From DATDOR01 sp035512695 (GTDB lineage: Bacteria > Chloroflexota > Anaerolineae > Anaerolineales > JABWBV01), in contig DATKDL010000097.1 of the NCBI GenBank assembly GCA_035512695.1, positions 1-17,988 of the forward strand: a stretch of DNA of 17,988 nt, in the 5' to 3' direction. Below the pieces are notes generated by a model. That model searched no databases and was not told the origin of the DNA. It saw only the letters and a program-made list of their open reading frames with translations. This document shows positions 1 through 6,916 of the stretch, piece by piece. Position 1 is the first letter of the stretch. The number at the start of each line of letters is the position of its first letter. Position numbers and translations under genes: made by a program.

Positions 1-1
1 T

Positions 2-535
2 GTCGATGTCCACACCGGCGGGCGGTATGACCCGGCCGCCGACACCTGGACCGCCACCAGCACCGATCACGTCATCGAGGCCCGCGAGTTCCACACGATG
101 GTCTGGACCGGCTCCGAGATCCTGATCTGGGGCGGCCAGACAGCCAAAAATGGCTACACGCATATCGGCGGGCGCTACCTGCTCTCGAGTTCGGGCAACT
201 CCGCCCCACAAACCAGCGCCGACGCTTACGAAACGCTGGCCGGCGCAGAACTGGTCATCGCCGCCCCGGGAGTGCTCGAGAACGACTTCGACCCCGACGG
301 CGACCCGCTCACCGCCAACCTGACCACCGCCCCACCATCCGGTGTCCTGAATTTCAACAGCGACGGCTCCTTCAGCTACATGCCCGCAAACGGGTTCACC
401 GGAACGGTCCAGTTCCAGTACCAGGCCTCCGACGGCCAGACCGTGAGCAGCCCGACCACCGTCACCATCCAGGTGACGCAGGACGCCCCGCTGCCGGAAT
501 TCTGGATCTACCTACCCGTGATCGTGCGGCCGTAG
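2..535 (+). CDS. Kelch-repeat / Ig-like surface protein, 3' end only
   Basis: This is the 3' end of a larger gene whose start lies left of the window; the frame is open from base 2 and gives 177 residues. Residues about 6-60 look like kelch-type beta-propeller blades (GGRYDP.ADTW, then HTMVWTG and LIWGG, then another GGRY). Residues about 73-160 form one cadherin/Big_9-like Ig fold (SADAYE, VLENDFDPDGDPL, GSFSYMPANGFTG, YQASDGQ). The protein ends in WIYLPVIVRP. A hydrophobic YLP-type tail at the very end is something I associate with secreted Anaerolineae proteins and may be a sorting or anchoring signal, but that role is inferred. The likely location is the cell surface or outside the cell, in binding or adhesion. 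No catalytic motif is visible. The domain calls are fairly secure; the function is unknown. Confidence 0.75.
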   Translation, partial: VDVHTGGRYDPAADTWTATSTDHVIEAREFHTMVWTGSEILIWGGQTAKNGYTHIGGRYLLSSSGNSAPQTSADAYETLAGAELVIAAPGVLENDFDPDGDPLTANLTTAPPSGVLNFNSDGSFSYMPANGFTGTVQFQYQASDGQTVSSPTTVTIQVTQDAPLPEFWIYLPVIVRP

Positions 536-556
536 CAATCAATTTTGCTTAATCAT

Positions 557-586
557 ACATATCCGCAATAAATATTGCGAATATGT
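557..586. promoter_or_regulatory. AT-rich 30-bp inverted repeat, operator-like
   Basis: Two 14-nt arms (557-570 and 573-586) are complementary apart from one mismatch and have a 2-nt centre; the core is CGCAATA-AA-TATTGCG. The element is strikingly AT-rich for this genome and lies just before the long GC-rich hairpin at 592-646. It could be a regulator binding site or the first of two tandem terminator stems for the upstream gene. The symmetry is plain in the sequence; the function is inferred. Confidence 0.4.
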
Positions 587-591
587 CATCC

Positions 592-646
592 GGGGAAATC
601 GAATCTCCGGGCGGTGAGATGCTCCGCCCGGAGATTCGATTTCCCC
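592..646. terminator. Perfect 23-bp hairpin after the kelch/Ig-like gene
   Basis: Arms 592-614 and 624-646 are perfectly complementary over 23 bp with a 9-nt loop (TGAGATGCT). The element lies 56 bases after the stop of the upstream gene. The right arm is followed by CC rather than a U-tract, so it is not a textbook intrinsic terminator. It belongs to the same class of long perfect palindromes found at seven other gene boundaries here. Confidence 0.6.
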
Positions 647-752
647 CACTCTGTCTCACGGTCCGTAACTTACCCATCTCTTCCGGCTGCAGTCCCTGGG
701 GGAAACTTTCCAGGCGCCGATAACGCCCCGTCCTTATCCGGTTGAGAACGCG

Positions 753-758
753 TATAAT
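753..758 (+). promoter_or_regulatory. Possible -10 box (TATAAT) for the MFS-CocE operon
   Basis: A perfect TATAAT lies 31 bases upstream of the ATG at 790 in otherwise GC-rich DNA. No convincing -35 hexamer is found 16-18 bases upstream. The box leaves room for a short leader that contains the AGGAGA ribosome site. This is a candidate only. Confidence 0.35.
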
Positions 759-789
759 TCTCCGCGATGCAACCAGGAGAATACCCGGG

Positions 790-1935
790 ATGATCTGGCC
801 CTTCGCGTTCTATTTCCTCCTCTTCTCCGGCTTCGTCTTCTTCACGCCCTACCTCGTCATTCTGTACCGTGAGCTGGGTTTTAATGGCGGCCAGATCGGT
901 ATGCTGACCGGGCTGACCCCGTTGGTCACACTGACCGGGGCTACGATGTGGACCCGGCTGGCCGATTCGACACGCCGCCACCGGCTGGTGATGGCCGGCT
1001 GCCTGGCGTCGGCCGTCGTCGGGTTGGCGGTTTTTCCATCACTCCGGTTCTTCCTCCCGGTGCTCGCCCTGGTGCTCGCAATCACTTTCTTCTTCTCCCC
1101 CGTCTCCTCGCTGGTGGACAGCGCCACGATGTATATGCTCGGGGATCGCAAGGCGTTTTACGGCAGGGTCCGCGTCGGGGGCACGATCGGGTTCGGGATC
1201 GCAGCGCCGGTCGCAGGGCTGCTGGTTGAGCGCTTCGGGCTGAAGGTTGCCTTCTGGGGTGCGGCCGCCATTTTCCTGATCGCATTTTTGATCAGCTCCC
1301 GCCTGTCATACAGTGTGCGAGGGGTAGAGAGCCAATACGCTCCGGTGTCGACAGGTTTGCTGCTGCGCCGGCCCGGGTGGATCGGCTTCTTGACCCTGGC
1401 ATTCGCCGCCGGCATCGCGCTGGCCGCAAATCTCAGCTTCTTTTATCCATATCTCCAGGAGCTCGGCATGGACGGGCTGACCATGGGCCTGGCTTTCGCC
1501 CTCGGAACGGTCGGCGAGATACCGATCATGTTCTACGGTGACCGGCTTCTCAAACGCTTTTCCGCCTACCGGCTGCTGCTGATCGGGATGGCGGCGACCG
1601 GGCTGCGGCTGCTCCTGTTCTCCGTGACGACCACCCCGGCGCTCGTGTTCGCCAACCAACTGTTCATCAGTGGGCTGGCTTTCCCCGTGATGTGGCTGGC
1701 CGGCGTGGCTTATGCAGACGAGCTTTCCCCCGAAGGGATGAAATCGACCGGACAGGGTCTGTTCACTGCTGCAGTGTTCGGCATCGGCCATGCCGTCGGA
1801 GGGATGATCGGCGGTCCGCTGCTCGAGGGCGTCGGGGGTCGGGGTTTGAACCTCGTCTTTGGGATCGTCGTCATAGCGATGATGACCGGGGTTCTCCTGG
1901 TCGCAGAAGCGCGCAGAGCGAGGGCCGCCAGATGA
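790..1935 (+). CDS. Major facilitator superfamily transporter
   Basis: This is an integral inner-membrane transporter of 381 residues with about twelve hydrophobic segments. Its N-terminus (about residues 3-25) is a strongly hydrophobic helix. The loop after the second helix carries WTRLADSTRRHR, which resembles the MFS loop 2-3 signature and the MFS_1-like/nucleoside-symporter-like group. The ATG at 790 is preferred because AGGAGA at 775-780 sits nine bases upstream. An in-frame TTG at 742 would add 16 residues that look non-membrane and would include the TATAAT box. The stop overlaps the start of the CocE-type hydrolase (ATGA at 1932-1935), so the two are probably translated as a coupled pair. 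The substrate cannot be read from sequence; import or export of the hydrolase's substrate or product is a reasonable guess. Confidence 0.85.
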   Translation: MIWPFAFYFLLFSGFVFFTPYLVILYRELGFNGGQIGMLTGLTPLVTLTGATMWTRLADSTRRHRLVMAGCLASAVVGLAVFPSLRFFLPVLALVLAITFFFSPVSSLVDSATMYMLGDRKAFYGRVRVGGTIGFGIAAPVAGLLVERFGLKVAFWGAAAIFLIAFLISSRLSYSVRGVESQYAPVSTGLLLRRPGWIGFLTLAFAAGIALAANLSFFYPYLQELGMDGLTMGLAFALGTVGEIPIMFYGDRLLKRFSAYRLLLIGMAATGLRLLLFSVTTTPALVFANQLFISGLAFPVMWLAGVAYADELSPEGMKSTGQGLFTAAVFGIGHAVGGMIGGPLLEGVGGRGLNLVFGIVVIAMMTGVLLVAEARRARAAR

Positions 1936-3926
1936 CGATCGATAACCTTTTCATCCCACTATCCGACGGAACCCGCCTCGCCGCCCGCATCTGGATGCCG
2001 GACGACGCCGAGCGAAACCCGGTCCCGGCGCTTTTCGAATACATCCCCTACCGCAAGGACGACGGCACCGTCCAGCGGGACGCCCGCCGCCAGCCCTATT
2101 TCGCCGCCCACGGCTACGCTGCCGTCCGCGTCGACATGCGCGGCAGCGGCGATGCGGATGGGATCCTTTACGACGAATATCTCAAGCAGGAACAGGACGA
2201 CGCCCTCGAGGTGATCGAATGGCTGGCCGCCCAACCCTGGTGCGACGGGAACGTCGGGATGCACGGGATCTCCTGGGGCGGGTTCAACAGCCTGCAGGTC
2301 GCCGCCCGCCGGCCGCCGGCGCTCAAAGCCCTGATCGTCATCGGCTTCACCGACGACCGATACAACGACGACGTCCACTACATGGGCGGCTGCATGCTGG
2401 CCTCCCAGATGCTGCAGTGGGCCTCGGTCATGTTCGTTTACAATGCGGCGCCGCCGGACCCCGAGATCGTCGGGGAACGCTGGCGGGAGATGTGGCTGGA
2501 GCGGATGGAGAAAACGCCTCCGTATATCGAGGCCTGGCTGGAGCACCAGCGCCGGGACGATTTCTGGAAACACGGCTCGGTCGGGGAGGATTACGCAGCG
2601 ATACAAATCCCCGTGCTGGCCGTCGGCGGCTGGACGGACAGCTACAACAACTCGATCCCGCGCCTGCTGACCGGTCTCGATGCACCCCGCCGCGGCCTCA
2701 TCGGCCCCTGGGCGCATGCTTTCCCCGAGCTCGGTCCGCCCGGCCCGACGATCGGGTTCCTGCAGGAGAGCGTGCGCTGGTGGGACCGCTGGCTGAAGGG
2801 GATCGACGAGGGCGAAGCGGAGCCGCCGTTCCTGCGCAGCTACATCGTGCAATCCGAACCGCCGGCGCGACACTTTACCGAATTAATGGGCTATTGGGTC
2901 GCCGACCCGGCCTGGCCGTCGCCCAACGTCGCCGAACGGACCCTTTACCTGAACAGCCGCGCCGGAGCGGCCCGCCTGGCGGCCGATCCGGGTCCGGAGG
3001 AGCCGCAAACGATCCGGGGCCTCCTGGCCCACGGCTTCGACCACATCCCCTGGGGCTCCTACGGCAGCCCGGGCTCCTACCCCGGCGACCAGCGCGCCGC
3101 TGACGGTGAGTCGCTCACGTTCACGACGGCACCGCTGGTCGAACCGCTGGTCCTGCTCGGGAACCCTTCACTGGACCTCGACGTCTCGGCGGATCAACCG
3201 CTCGCCCTGGTCGCCGCCCGTCTTTGCGACGTGGCGCCGGACGGCGCTTCCCGCCTGGTCAGCTGGGGGCTGCTCAATCTCGCACACCGGAACTCGCACG
3301 AGTATCCGGAAACAATTGTTCCGGGTTCCAGGTTCCAGGTTCGGGTTGTACTCAATATGCTTGGCTATGAGTTTGCGCCGGGGCACCGGTTACGAATCGC
3401 CCTTTCCCCGACCTACGCCCGCCAGGCCTGGCCTTCGCCGGAACCGGTCACGCTGACCGTCTTCACAGGGGAGGGCTGCCGGCTGGTCCTGCCGGTCCGC
3501 CGCCCGCAGCCGGACGACGGGCGGATCGAATTCGACCCGCCGGAGAGCAGTCCGGCGCTTGAGATGGAGACCCTAAGGGTCCCCAATCGCACCCAGACCC
3601 TGACCCGGGACCAGGTCACAGACCGGCTGACCCTCACGATCGAACAGGACGAAGGCCGGGACCGGTTCCCGAACGGGATGGAGGTCGACGATTGGTCGCT
3701 CGAAACCCACAGCCTGGTTGAAGGGGATCCGCTCTCGGTCGAACAGCGGGTGGAGGCCCGGCTGGGGTACCGGCGCGGGGATTGGAGCGTCCGGATCGAG
3801 ACGGACAGCAGGCTGGCATGCGACGAGGCGGTTTTCTTCGTCGAAAATGCGATGCGAGCCTACGAAGGCGATAAGGAGGTTTTCACAAAGATATGGAAAG
3901 CAAAGATCGCGCGCGATCATATCTGA
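1932..3926 (+). CDS. CocE/NonD family hydrolase (X-Pro dipeptidyl-peptidase-like)
   Basis: This is a 664-residue alpha/beta hydrolase predicted to cleave an ester or amide bond, as cocaine esterase, glutaryl-acylases and PepX-type peptidases do. The nucleophile is Ser114 in GISWGGF, the likely acid is Asp236 in GGWTDSYNN, and the likely base is His262 in GPWAHAF. The PepX_C jelly-roll follows (about residues 415-520, with EPLVLLGNPSLDLDVS and APGHRLRIALSP). The last 100 or so residues, ending in AYEGDKEVF...KIARDHI, match the tail I recall from about 660-residue members of this family. No signal peptide is apparent, so the enzyme is probably cytoplasmic. The start is set by the 4-base overlap with the MFS gene; an upstream open stretch reads through that gene in another frame and is rejected. 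The exact substrate is unknown. Confidence 0.88.
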   Translation: MTIDNLFIPLSDGTRLAARIWMPDDAERNPVPALFEYIPYRKDDGTVQRDARRQPYFAAHGYAAVRVDMRGSGDADGILYDEYLKQEQDDALEVIEWLAAQPWCDGNVGMHGISWGGFNSLQVAARRPPALKALIVIGFTDDRYNDDVHYMGGCMLASQMLQWASVMFVYNAAPPDPEIVGERWREMWLERMEKTPPYIEAWLEHQRRDDFWKHGSVGEDYAAIQIPVLAVGGWTDSYNNSIPRLLTGLDAPRRGLIGPWAHAFPELGPPGPTIGFLQESVRWWDRWLKGIDEGEAEPPFLRSYIVQSEPPARHFTELMGYWVADPAWPSPNVAERTLYLNSRAGAARLAADPGPEEPQTIRGLLAHGFDHIPWGSYGSPGSYPGDQRAADGESLTFTTAPLVEPLVLLGNPSLDLDVSADQPLALVAARLCDVAPDGASRLVSWGLLNLAHRNSHEYPETIVPGSRFQVRVVLNMLGYEFAPGHRLRIALSPTYARQAWPSPEPVTLTVFTGEGCRLVLPVRRPQPDDGRIEFDPPESSPALEMETLRVPNRTQTLTRDQVTDRLTLTIEQDEGRDRFPNGMEVDDWSLETHSLVEGDPLSVEQRVEARLGYRRGDWSVRIETDSRLACDEAVFFVENAMRAYEGDKEVFTKIWKAKIARDHI

Positions 3927-3976
3927 AAAAATGACCTGGCCGTGGAGCGGAGCCCCACGGCCAGGTCATTTTTTCA
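3924..3976. terminator. Bidirectional terminator between CocE-type hydrolase and amidohydrolase
   Basis: Arms 3924-3945 and 3955-3976 pair perfectly over 22 bp with a 9-nt loop (AGCGGAGCC). The stem starts with A6 and ends with T6, as expected of an intrinsic terminator that works in both directions between convergent genes. The left arm contains the TGA stop of the plus-strand gene, and the right arm contains the stop of the minus-strand gene. The genes are only 39 bases apart. Confidence 0.85.
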
Positions 3977-5579
3977 ATTCTTCAAACACCACCCTCCCAT
4001 CGCAAACCGTCATCACCGGTCGGATCCGGGCGATCTCCTCTCCCGGACATGCAAAAATATCCTCAGAAAGCATCACCACGTCCGCCAGGTACCCGGCTTT
4101 CAGCATCCCTTTTTCTCCCTCTTTGAACTCAGCGTAAGCCGCCTCCCGGGTGTAGGATGCCAGGGTCTCCTCCAGCGCCTGGCTGTGATCGACTCCGCCT
4201 TCCGTCCACGGCTTCCGGTTCAGCGCGGCGTGTATCCCCAGGATCGGGCTCTGGGTTACCACCGGCCAGTCGCTGCCGAACACGAGCCGCACGCCGGCGT
4301 TCCGGACGGTCCGCCAGGCGAAGCTGCGGTCCCAGCGCTCCGTCCCGACCCGGGCCGGCCAGATATCGGCGCCGTCCGGCCGTCCGGGGGCGTGTTCGGG
4401 CTGCATGGCGGCGATCACGCCGAGATCGACAAAGCGCGGCAGATCGTCCGGATGGACGACCTCCAGGTGCTCCACGCGATGACGGCTGTCGCGGACCCCG
4501 TTGGCCGTCCGGGCGGCGGCATAGCCGTCCAGCGTCCGGCGGACCGCGCCATCCCCGATGGCGTGGGTGAAGATCTGCAGACCGAGTGCGTCGCAGGCGG
4601 TCGCCATCCGGTTGAAATGATCGGCCGAATAGAGCGCATCCCCCTTGTTGCCCGGCGCCCCGGTGTAGTCGTCCAGCATCAGGGCGGTGTAGGATTCGAT
4701 CACCCCATCCATGAAAAACTTGGCCGCCCCCCCGCGGGCCATCCCGCCGGGGTTGAGCCGGCTCATCTCGACGGCTTCCTCCAGCTCGCTCTCAACCGTC
4801 TCCGGCTTGACGCTGTACGGCGCGTAGACCCTAAGGGTCAGCTCCCCGACGTCCTCCAGCGCCGCATAGCGGGTGAGCTGGTCGAGATCCCCGTCCATGT
4901 TGTGGACGCTGGTGATCCCCAGGGCGGCCGCCTCCGCCAGGCCGCGGTGGAGCAGGGCGCGCTTCTCCGCCCCGTCCGGCTCCGGGATCAGCCCGGTGAC
5001 CGGCTTGAACGCCCCCGGCTCGCGCAGCTCCCCGCTGGCCGTGCCGTCCGGGAGCATGACGATCTCGCTCCCGGGACCGGCGTCCCCACCGTGGAGCAGT
5101 CCCGCCAGGGTCAGCGCGGCCGTGTTCGCGAAGACGGTGTGCCCGTCGTATGTCGTGATGGCCAGCGGGCGGTCGGGGATGATCCGGTCCAGGTGGCGCC
5201 GCGTCAGGGCTGCCTCGCCGGGGAGTTTGAGATATGGCATCCCCTGGCCCGCAAGCCATGGTTTATCCGGAAATTCAGCCGCAAATGCGCGCAGCCTGTC
5301 CGATAGCTCCTCGAGCGACCGGACCCCGCCAAGTTGGGCGTCCGCCAGCTCGAGCGAGCCCCACAGCAGGTGGAAATGGGTATCGATAAAACCCGGCATC
5401 ACCGTCCGCCCTTCGGCGCCGATCACCCGCGTCCCGGGTCCGCACAGCGCCTCGATCTCCGCGTTCGAGCCGACGGCGACGATCCGGTTCCCGCGCATTG
5501 CGACCGCCTCCGCGCGGGGGTTCGCCGGGTCGGCGGTAAAGACGGATGCATTGAGAACGATGCGGTCTATATTATTCAA
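3966..5579 (-). CDS. YtcJ-type metal-dependent amidohydrolase (amidohydrolase_3)
   Basis: This protein of about 537 residues belongs to the amidohydrolase superfamily, close to YtcJ and N-substituted formamide deformylase-like enzymes, which hydrolyse C-N bonds of small amides. Metal ligands are visible: HxH at about His68/His70 in PGFIDTHFHL, a possible carboxylated lysine near Lys287 (AKFFMDG), His339 (THAIGDGA), His371 (HRVEHLE) and Asp437 (FGSDWPV). No signal peptide is seen. I chose the TTG at 5579, which has GGAG five bases upstream. A GTG at 5618 would add 13 residues read from the AACACTG repeat region and is less likely. The gene follows the P1 peptidase on the same strand with a 71-base gap, suggesting one operon. 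The substrate is not known. Confidence 0.85.
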   Translation of the reverse strand: MNNIDRIVLNASVFTADPANPRAEAVAMRGNRIVAVGSNAEIEALCGPGTRVIGAEGRTVMPGFIDTHFHLLWGSLELADAQLGGVRSLEELSDRLRAFAAEFPDKPWLAGQGMPYLKLPGEAALTRRHLDRIIPDRPLAITTYDGHTVFANTAALTLAGLLHGGDAGPGSEIVMLPDGTASGELREPGAFKPVTGLIPEPDGAEKRALLHRGLAEAAALGITSVHNMDGDLDQLTRYAALEDVGELTLRVYAPYSVKPETVESELEEAVEMSRLNPGGMARGGAAKFFMDGVIESYTALMLDDYTGAPGNKGDALYSADHFNRMATACDALGLQIFTHAIGDGAVRRTLDGYAAARTANGVRDSRHRVEHLEVVHPDDLPRFVDLGVIAAMQPEHAPGRPDGADIWPARVGTERWDRSFAWRTVRNAGVRLVFGSDWPVVTQSPILGIHAALNRKPWTEGGVDHSQALEETLASYTREAAYAEFKEGEKGMLKAGYLADVVMLSEDIFACPGEEIARIRPVMTVCDGRVVFEELKK

Positions 5580-5604
5580 TGAAACTCCAGGATTTCGTAA
5601 ATGG

Positions 5605-5643
5605 AACACTGATTTCACGGATAAAAATCGGATTCACAGTGTT
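5605..5643. repeat. AT-rich spacer with AACACTG...CAGTGTT inverted repeat
   Basis: Seven-base arms (5605-5611 and 5637-5643) flank 25 AT-rich bases, which include TTTCACGGAT followed by a similar CGGATTCAC. This resembles the ATCCGTGAAATCAGTGTT-type intergenic repeats I have seen in many bacterial genomes. It is the only gap of its kind here, sitting between two co-directional minus-strand genes. Its role is unknown; it may be a weak terminator or a repeat remnant. Confidence 0.4.
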
Positions 5644-5650
5644 GCTATTT

Positions 5651-6739
5651 TTATCGATCGTTAAATCGTTTCCATATCTGCAGCACCTCCTCGTGCTGAA
5701 TCGCATATGCCGTCCTCCCCCTGTACCCCGTCATCGTCTCCGCCGCCAGCAGGGCGTTCCAGATTGATTCCTCGACGGCGTCCGAGGCGGCGCGGAAGAA
5801 GACGTTCATCCGCTCGTTCGGCACCATCCGGACATCGACCGGGCCGCCGCCCGAGAAATCCATCCGGTTCCCGGTTGCAAACGCCAGGAAGATGTCGCCG
5901 CTCCCGTTGTGACCGTAGCCGCCGACGCGGGCCAGGCCGGTCGCAGCCCGCTGCGCAAGCCGTTTGCACTGGAAGGCGAGCAGGGGTGCGTCGGTGGCCA
6001 GGATGATGATGATACTTCCCGCTCCCGGTTCTGCGGCCTCCGCCCAGCCGGAAGGGATCATCTCGAACGGGATCTCCCGGCCGATCGGGACGCCGTCGAG
6101 ACGCAGATCTTCCCGCGCACCGTAATTGGCCTGCACCAGCGCACCGACCGTGTAGATCCCCCCCGCCGTCTCGACCACCCTGGACGAAGTCCCGATCCCG
6201 CCCTTGAACTCGTGGCAGATCATCCCGGTCCCGCCGCCCACGCAGCCCTCGGCGACCGGTCCGGGACCGGCCGCATCGAACGCGGCGTAGACGTGTTCGG
6301 GTTGGATGTGCAGAGCGGCCATATCGTTCAGCCACCCGTCGTAGGTCTCTGCCACGACCGGCAGTTCGAAATCGTCGGCGAAGCCTTTCTCGACGGCATA
6401 AGCCCCCATCGCCGTGTACACGGTCCCGACCTGGCCGGTGTTGGTGATGCAGATCGGAGTGGAGAGCATCCCCGATTCTTCAATCCAATGGGTGCCGGTC
6501 ATCTCGCCGCAGCCGTTATAGGAGTGGAACCCGGCGAAGGCCGGCTCGCGCCATATGCGGCCCTGGCGCGGCAGGATGGCCGTGACCCCGGTACGGGCGA
6601 TGCGCGGTTCGTCATGGACCAGCGTGATGTGGCCGACCCAGACGTCGGCCACATCGGTGATGGCGTTATCCAGGCCGGTGGGGAGGCGGCCGATGGTGAT
6701 GCCGAGGTCTTGCAGGCGAGGTTTTGTGGATTCCGGCAT
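5651..6739 (-). CDS. P1-family aminopeptidase (DmpA/BapA type), self-processing
   Basis: This 362-residue enzyme belongs to MEROPS family P1 (DmpA L-aminopeptidase/D-esterase, BapA beta-peptidyl aminopeptidase). These Ntn-like hydrolases cut N-terminal residues from peptides, amides or esters after autoproteolysis into two subunits. Family blocks seen are NAITDVADVWVGH, GVTAILPR, EGCVGGGTGMICHEFKGGIGTSSR and YTVGALVQANYG. The cleavage site is probably Gly241-Ser242 in GAGSIIIILATDAPLL, which would make Ser242 the N-terminal nucleophile of the beta chain. The ATG at 6739 is chosen because AGGAG lies five bases upstream; an earlier GTG at 6769 would run into the iteron array. It is the first gene of a probable operon with the amidohydrolase. 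Specificity for L-, D- or beta-peptides cannot be decided from the sequence. Confidence 0.88.
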   Translation of the reverse strand: MPESTKPRLQDLGITIGRLPTGLDNAITDVADVWVGHITLVHDEPRIARTGVTAILPRQGRIWREPAFAGFHSYNGCGEMTGTHWIEESGMLSTPICITNTGQVGTVYTAMGAYAVEKGFADDFELPVVAETYDGWLNDMAALHIQPEHVYAAFDAAGPGPVAEGCVGGGTGMICHEFKGGIGTSSRVVETAGGIYTVGALVQANYGAREDLRLDGVPIGREIPFEMIPSGWAEAAEPGAGSIIIILATDAPLLAFQCKRLAQRAATGLARVGGYGHNGSGDIFLAFATGNRMDFSGGGPVDVRMVPNERMNVFFRAASDAVEESIWNALLAAETMTGYRGRTAYAIQHEEVLQIWKRFNDR

Positions 6740-6758
6740 AGCGGCTCCTGGGAGGGAG

Positions 6759-6864
6759 GTGACAGTCACCGGGGGTTTTGACTGTCACCGGGGGGTGTGA
6801 CTGTCACGGGGGGTAGTGACAGTCACCTGGGGGTGTGACAGTCACCTGGGGGTATGACGGTCAC
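6759..6864. repeat. Six-copy iteron array, exact 19-bp period, palindromic 11-mers
   Basis: The 11-mer GTGACWGTCAC, a palindrome about its central base, occurs at 6759, 6778, 6797, 6816, 6835 and 6854. The second copy begins TTGAC. The last is a diverged ATGACGGTCAC. The spacers are runs of five or six G. The copies at 6816 and 6835 are identical over the full 19 bases. The array fills the divergent region between the P1 peptidase (start 6739) and the BHMT-like gene (start 6917). This is a natural place for cooperative regulator binding, though it could also be a dispersed non-coding repeat family. Confidence 0.85.
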
Positions 6865-6904
6865 CTGTGCGCTAGTATAGCACCGGCCCGGGCGTCAAAT
6901 GAAG

Positions 6905-6910
6905 TAAAAT
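6905..6910 (+). promoter_or_regulatory. Possible -10 box (TAAAAT) for the BHMT-like gene
   Basis: TAAAAT ends six bases before the ATG at 6917, so a transcript starting the usual distance downstream would begin at or next to the start codon, giving a leaderless mRNA. This fits the absence of a Shine-Dalgarno sequence. No good -35 is visible. This is a weak candidate. Confidence 0.25.
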
Positions 6911-6916
6911 GAACGG

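Noticed and set aside
592..646. Insertion-sequence or MITE ends
   Set aside because: The arms are separated by only 9 bases, there is no target-site duplication, and no other element in the window shares the sequence.
742..789. Upstream TTG start for the MFS gene
   Set aside because: The ATG at 790 has a well-placed AGGAGA and begins at the first membrane helix; the extension would include the TATAAT box.
3942..5306. Long open frame on the plus strand opposite the amidohydrolase
   Set aside because: It lies antisense to a gene with clear metal-binding motifs and has an arginine/proline-rich, low-complexity translation typical of GC-rich shadow frames.
6759..6864. CRISPR array
   Set aside because: The units repeat in tandem every 19 bp with near-identical G-rich spacers; there are no unique spacers and no cas genes.
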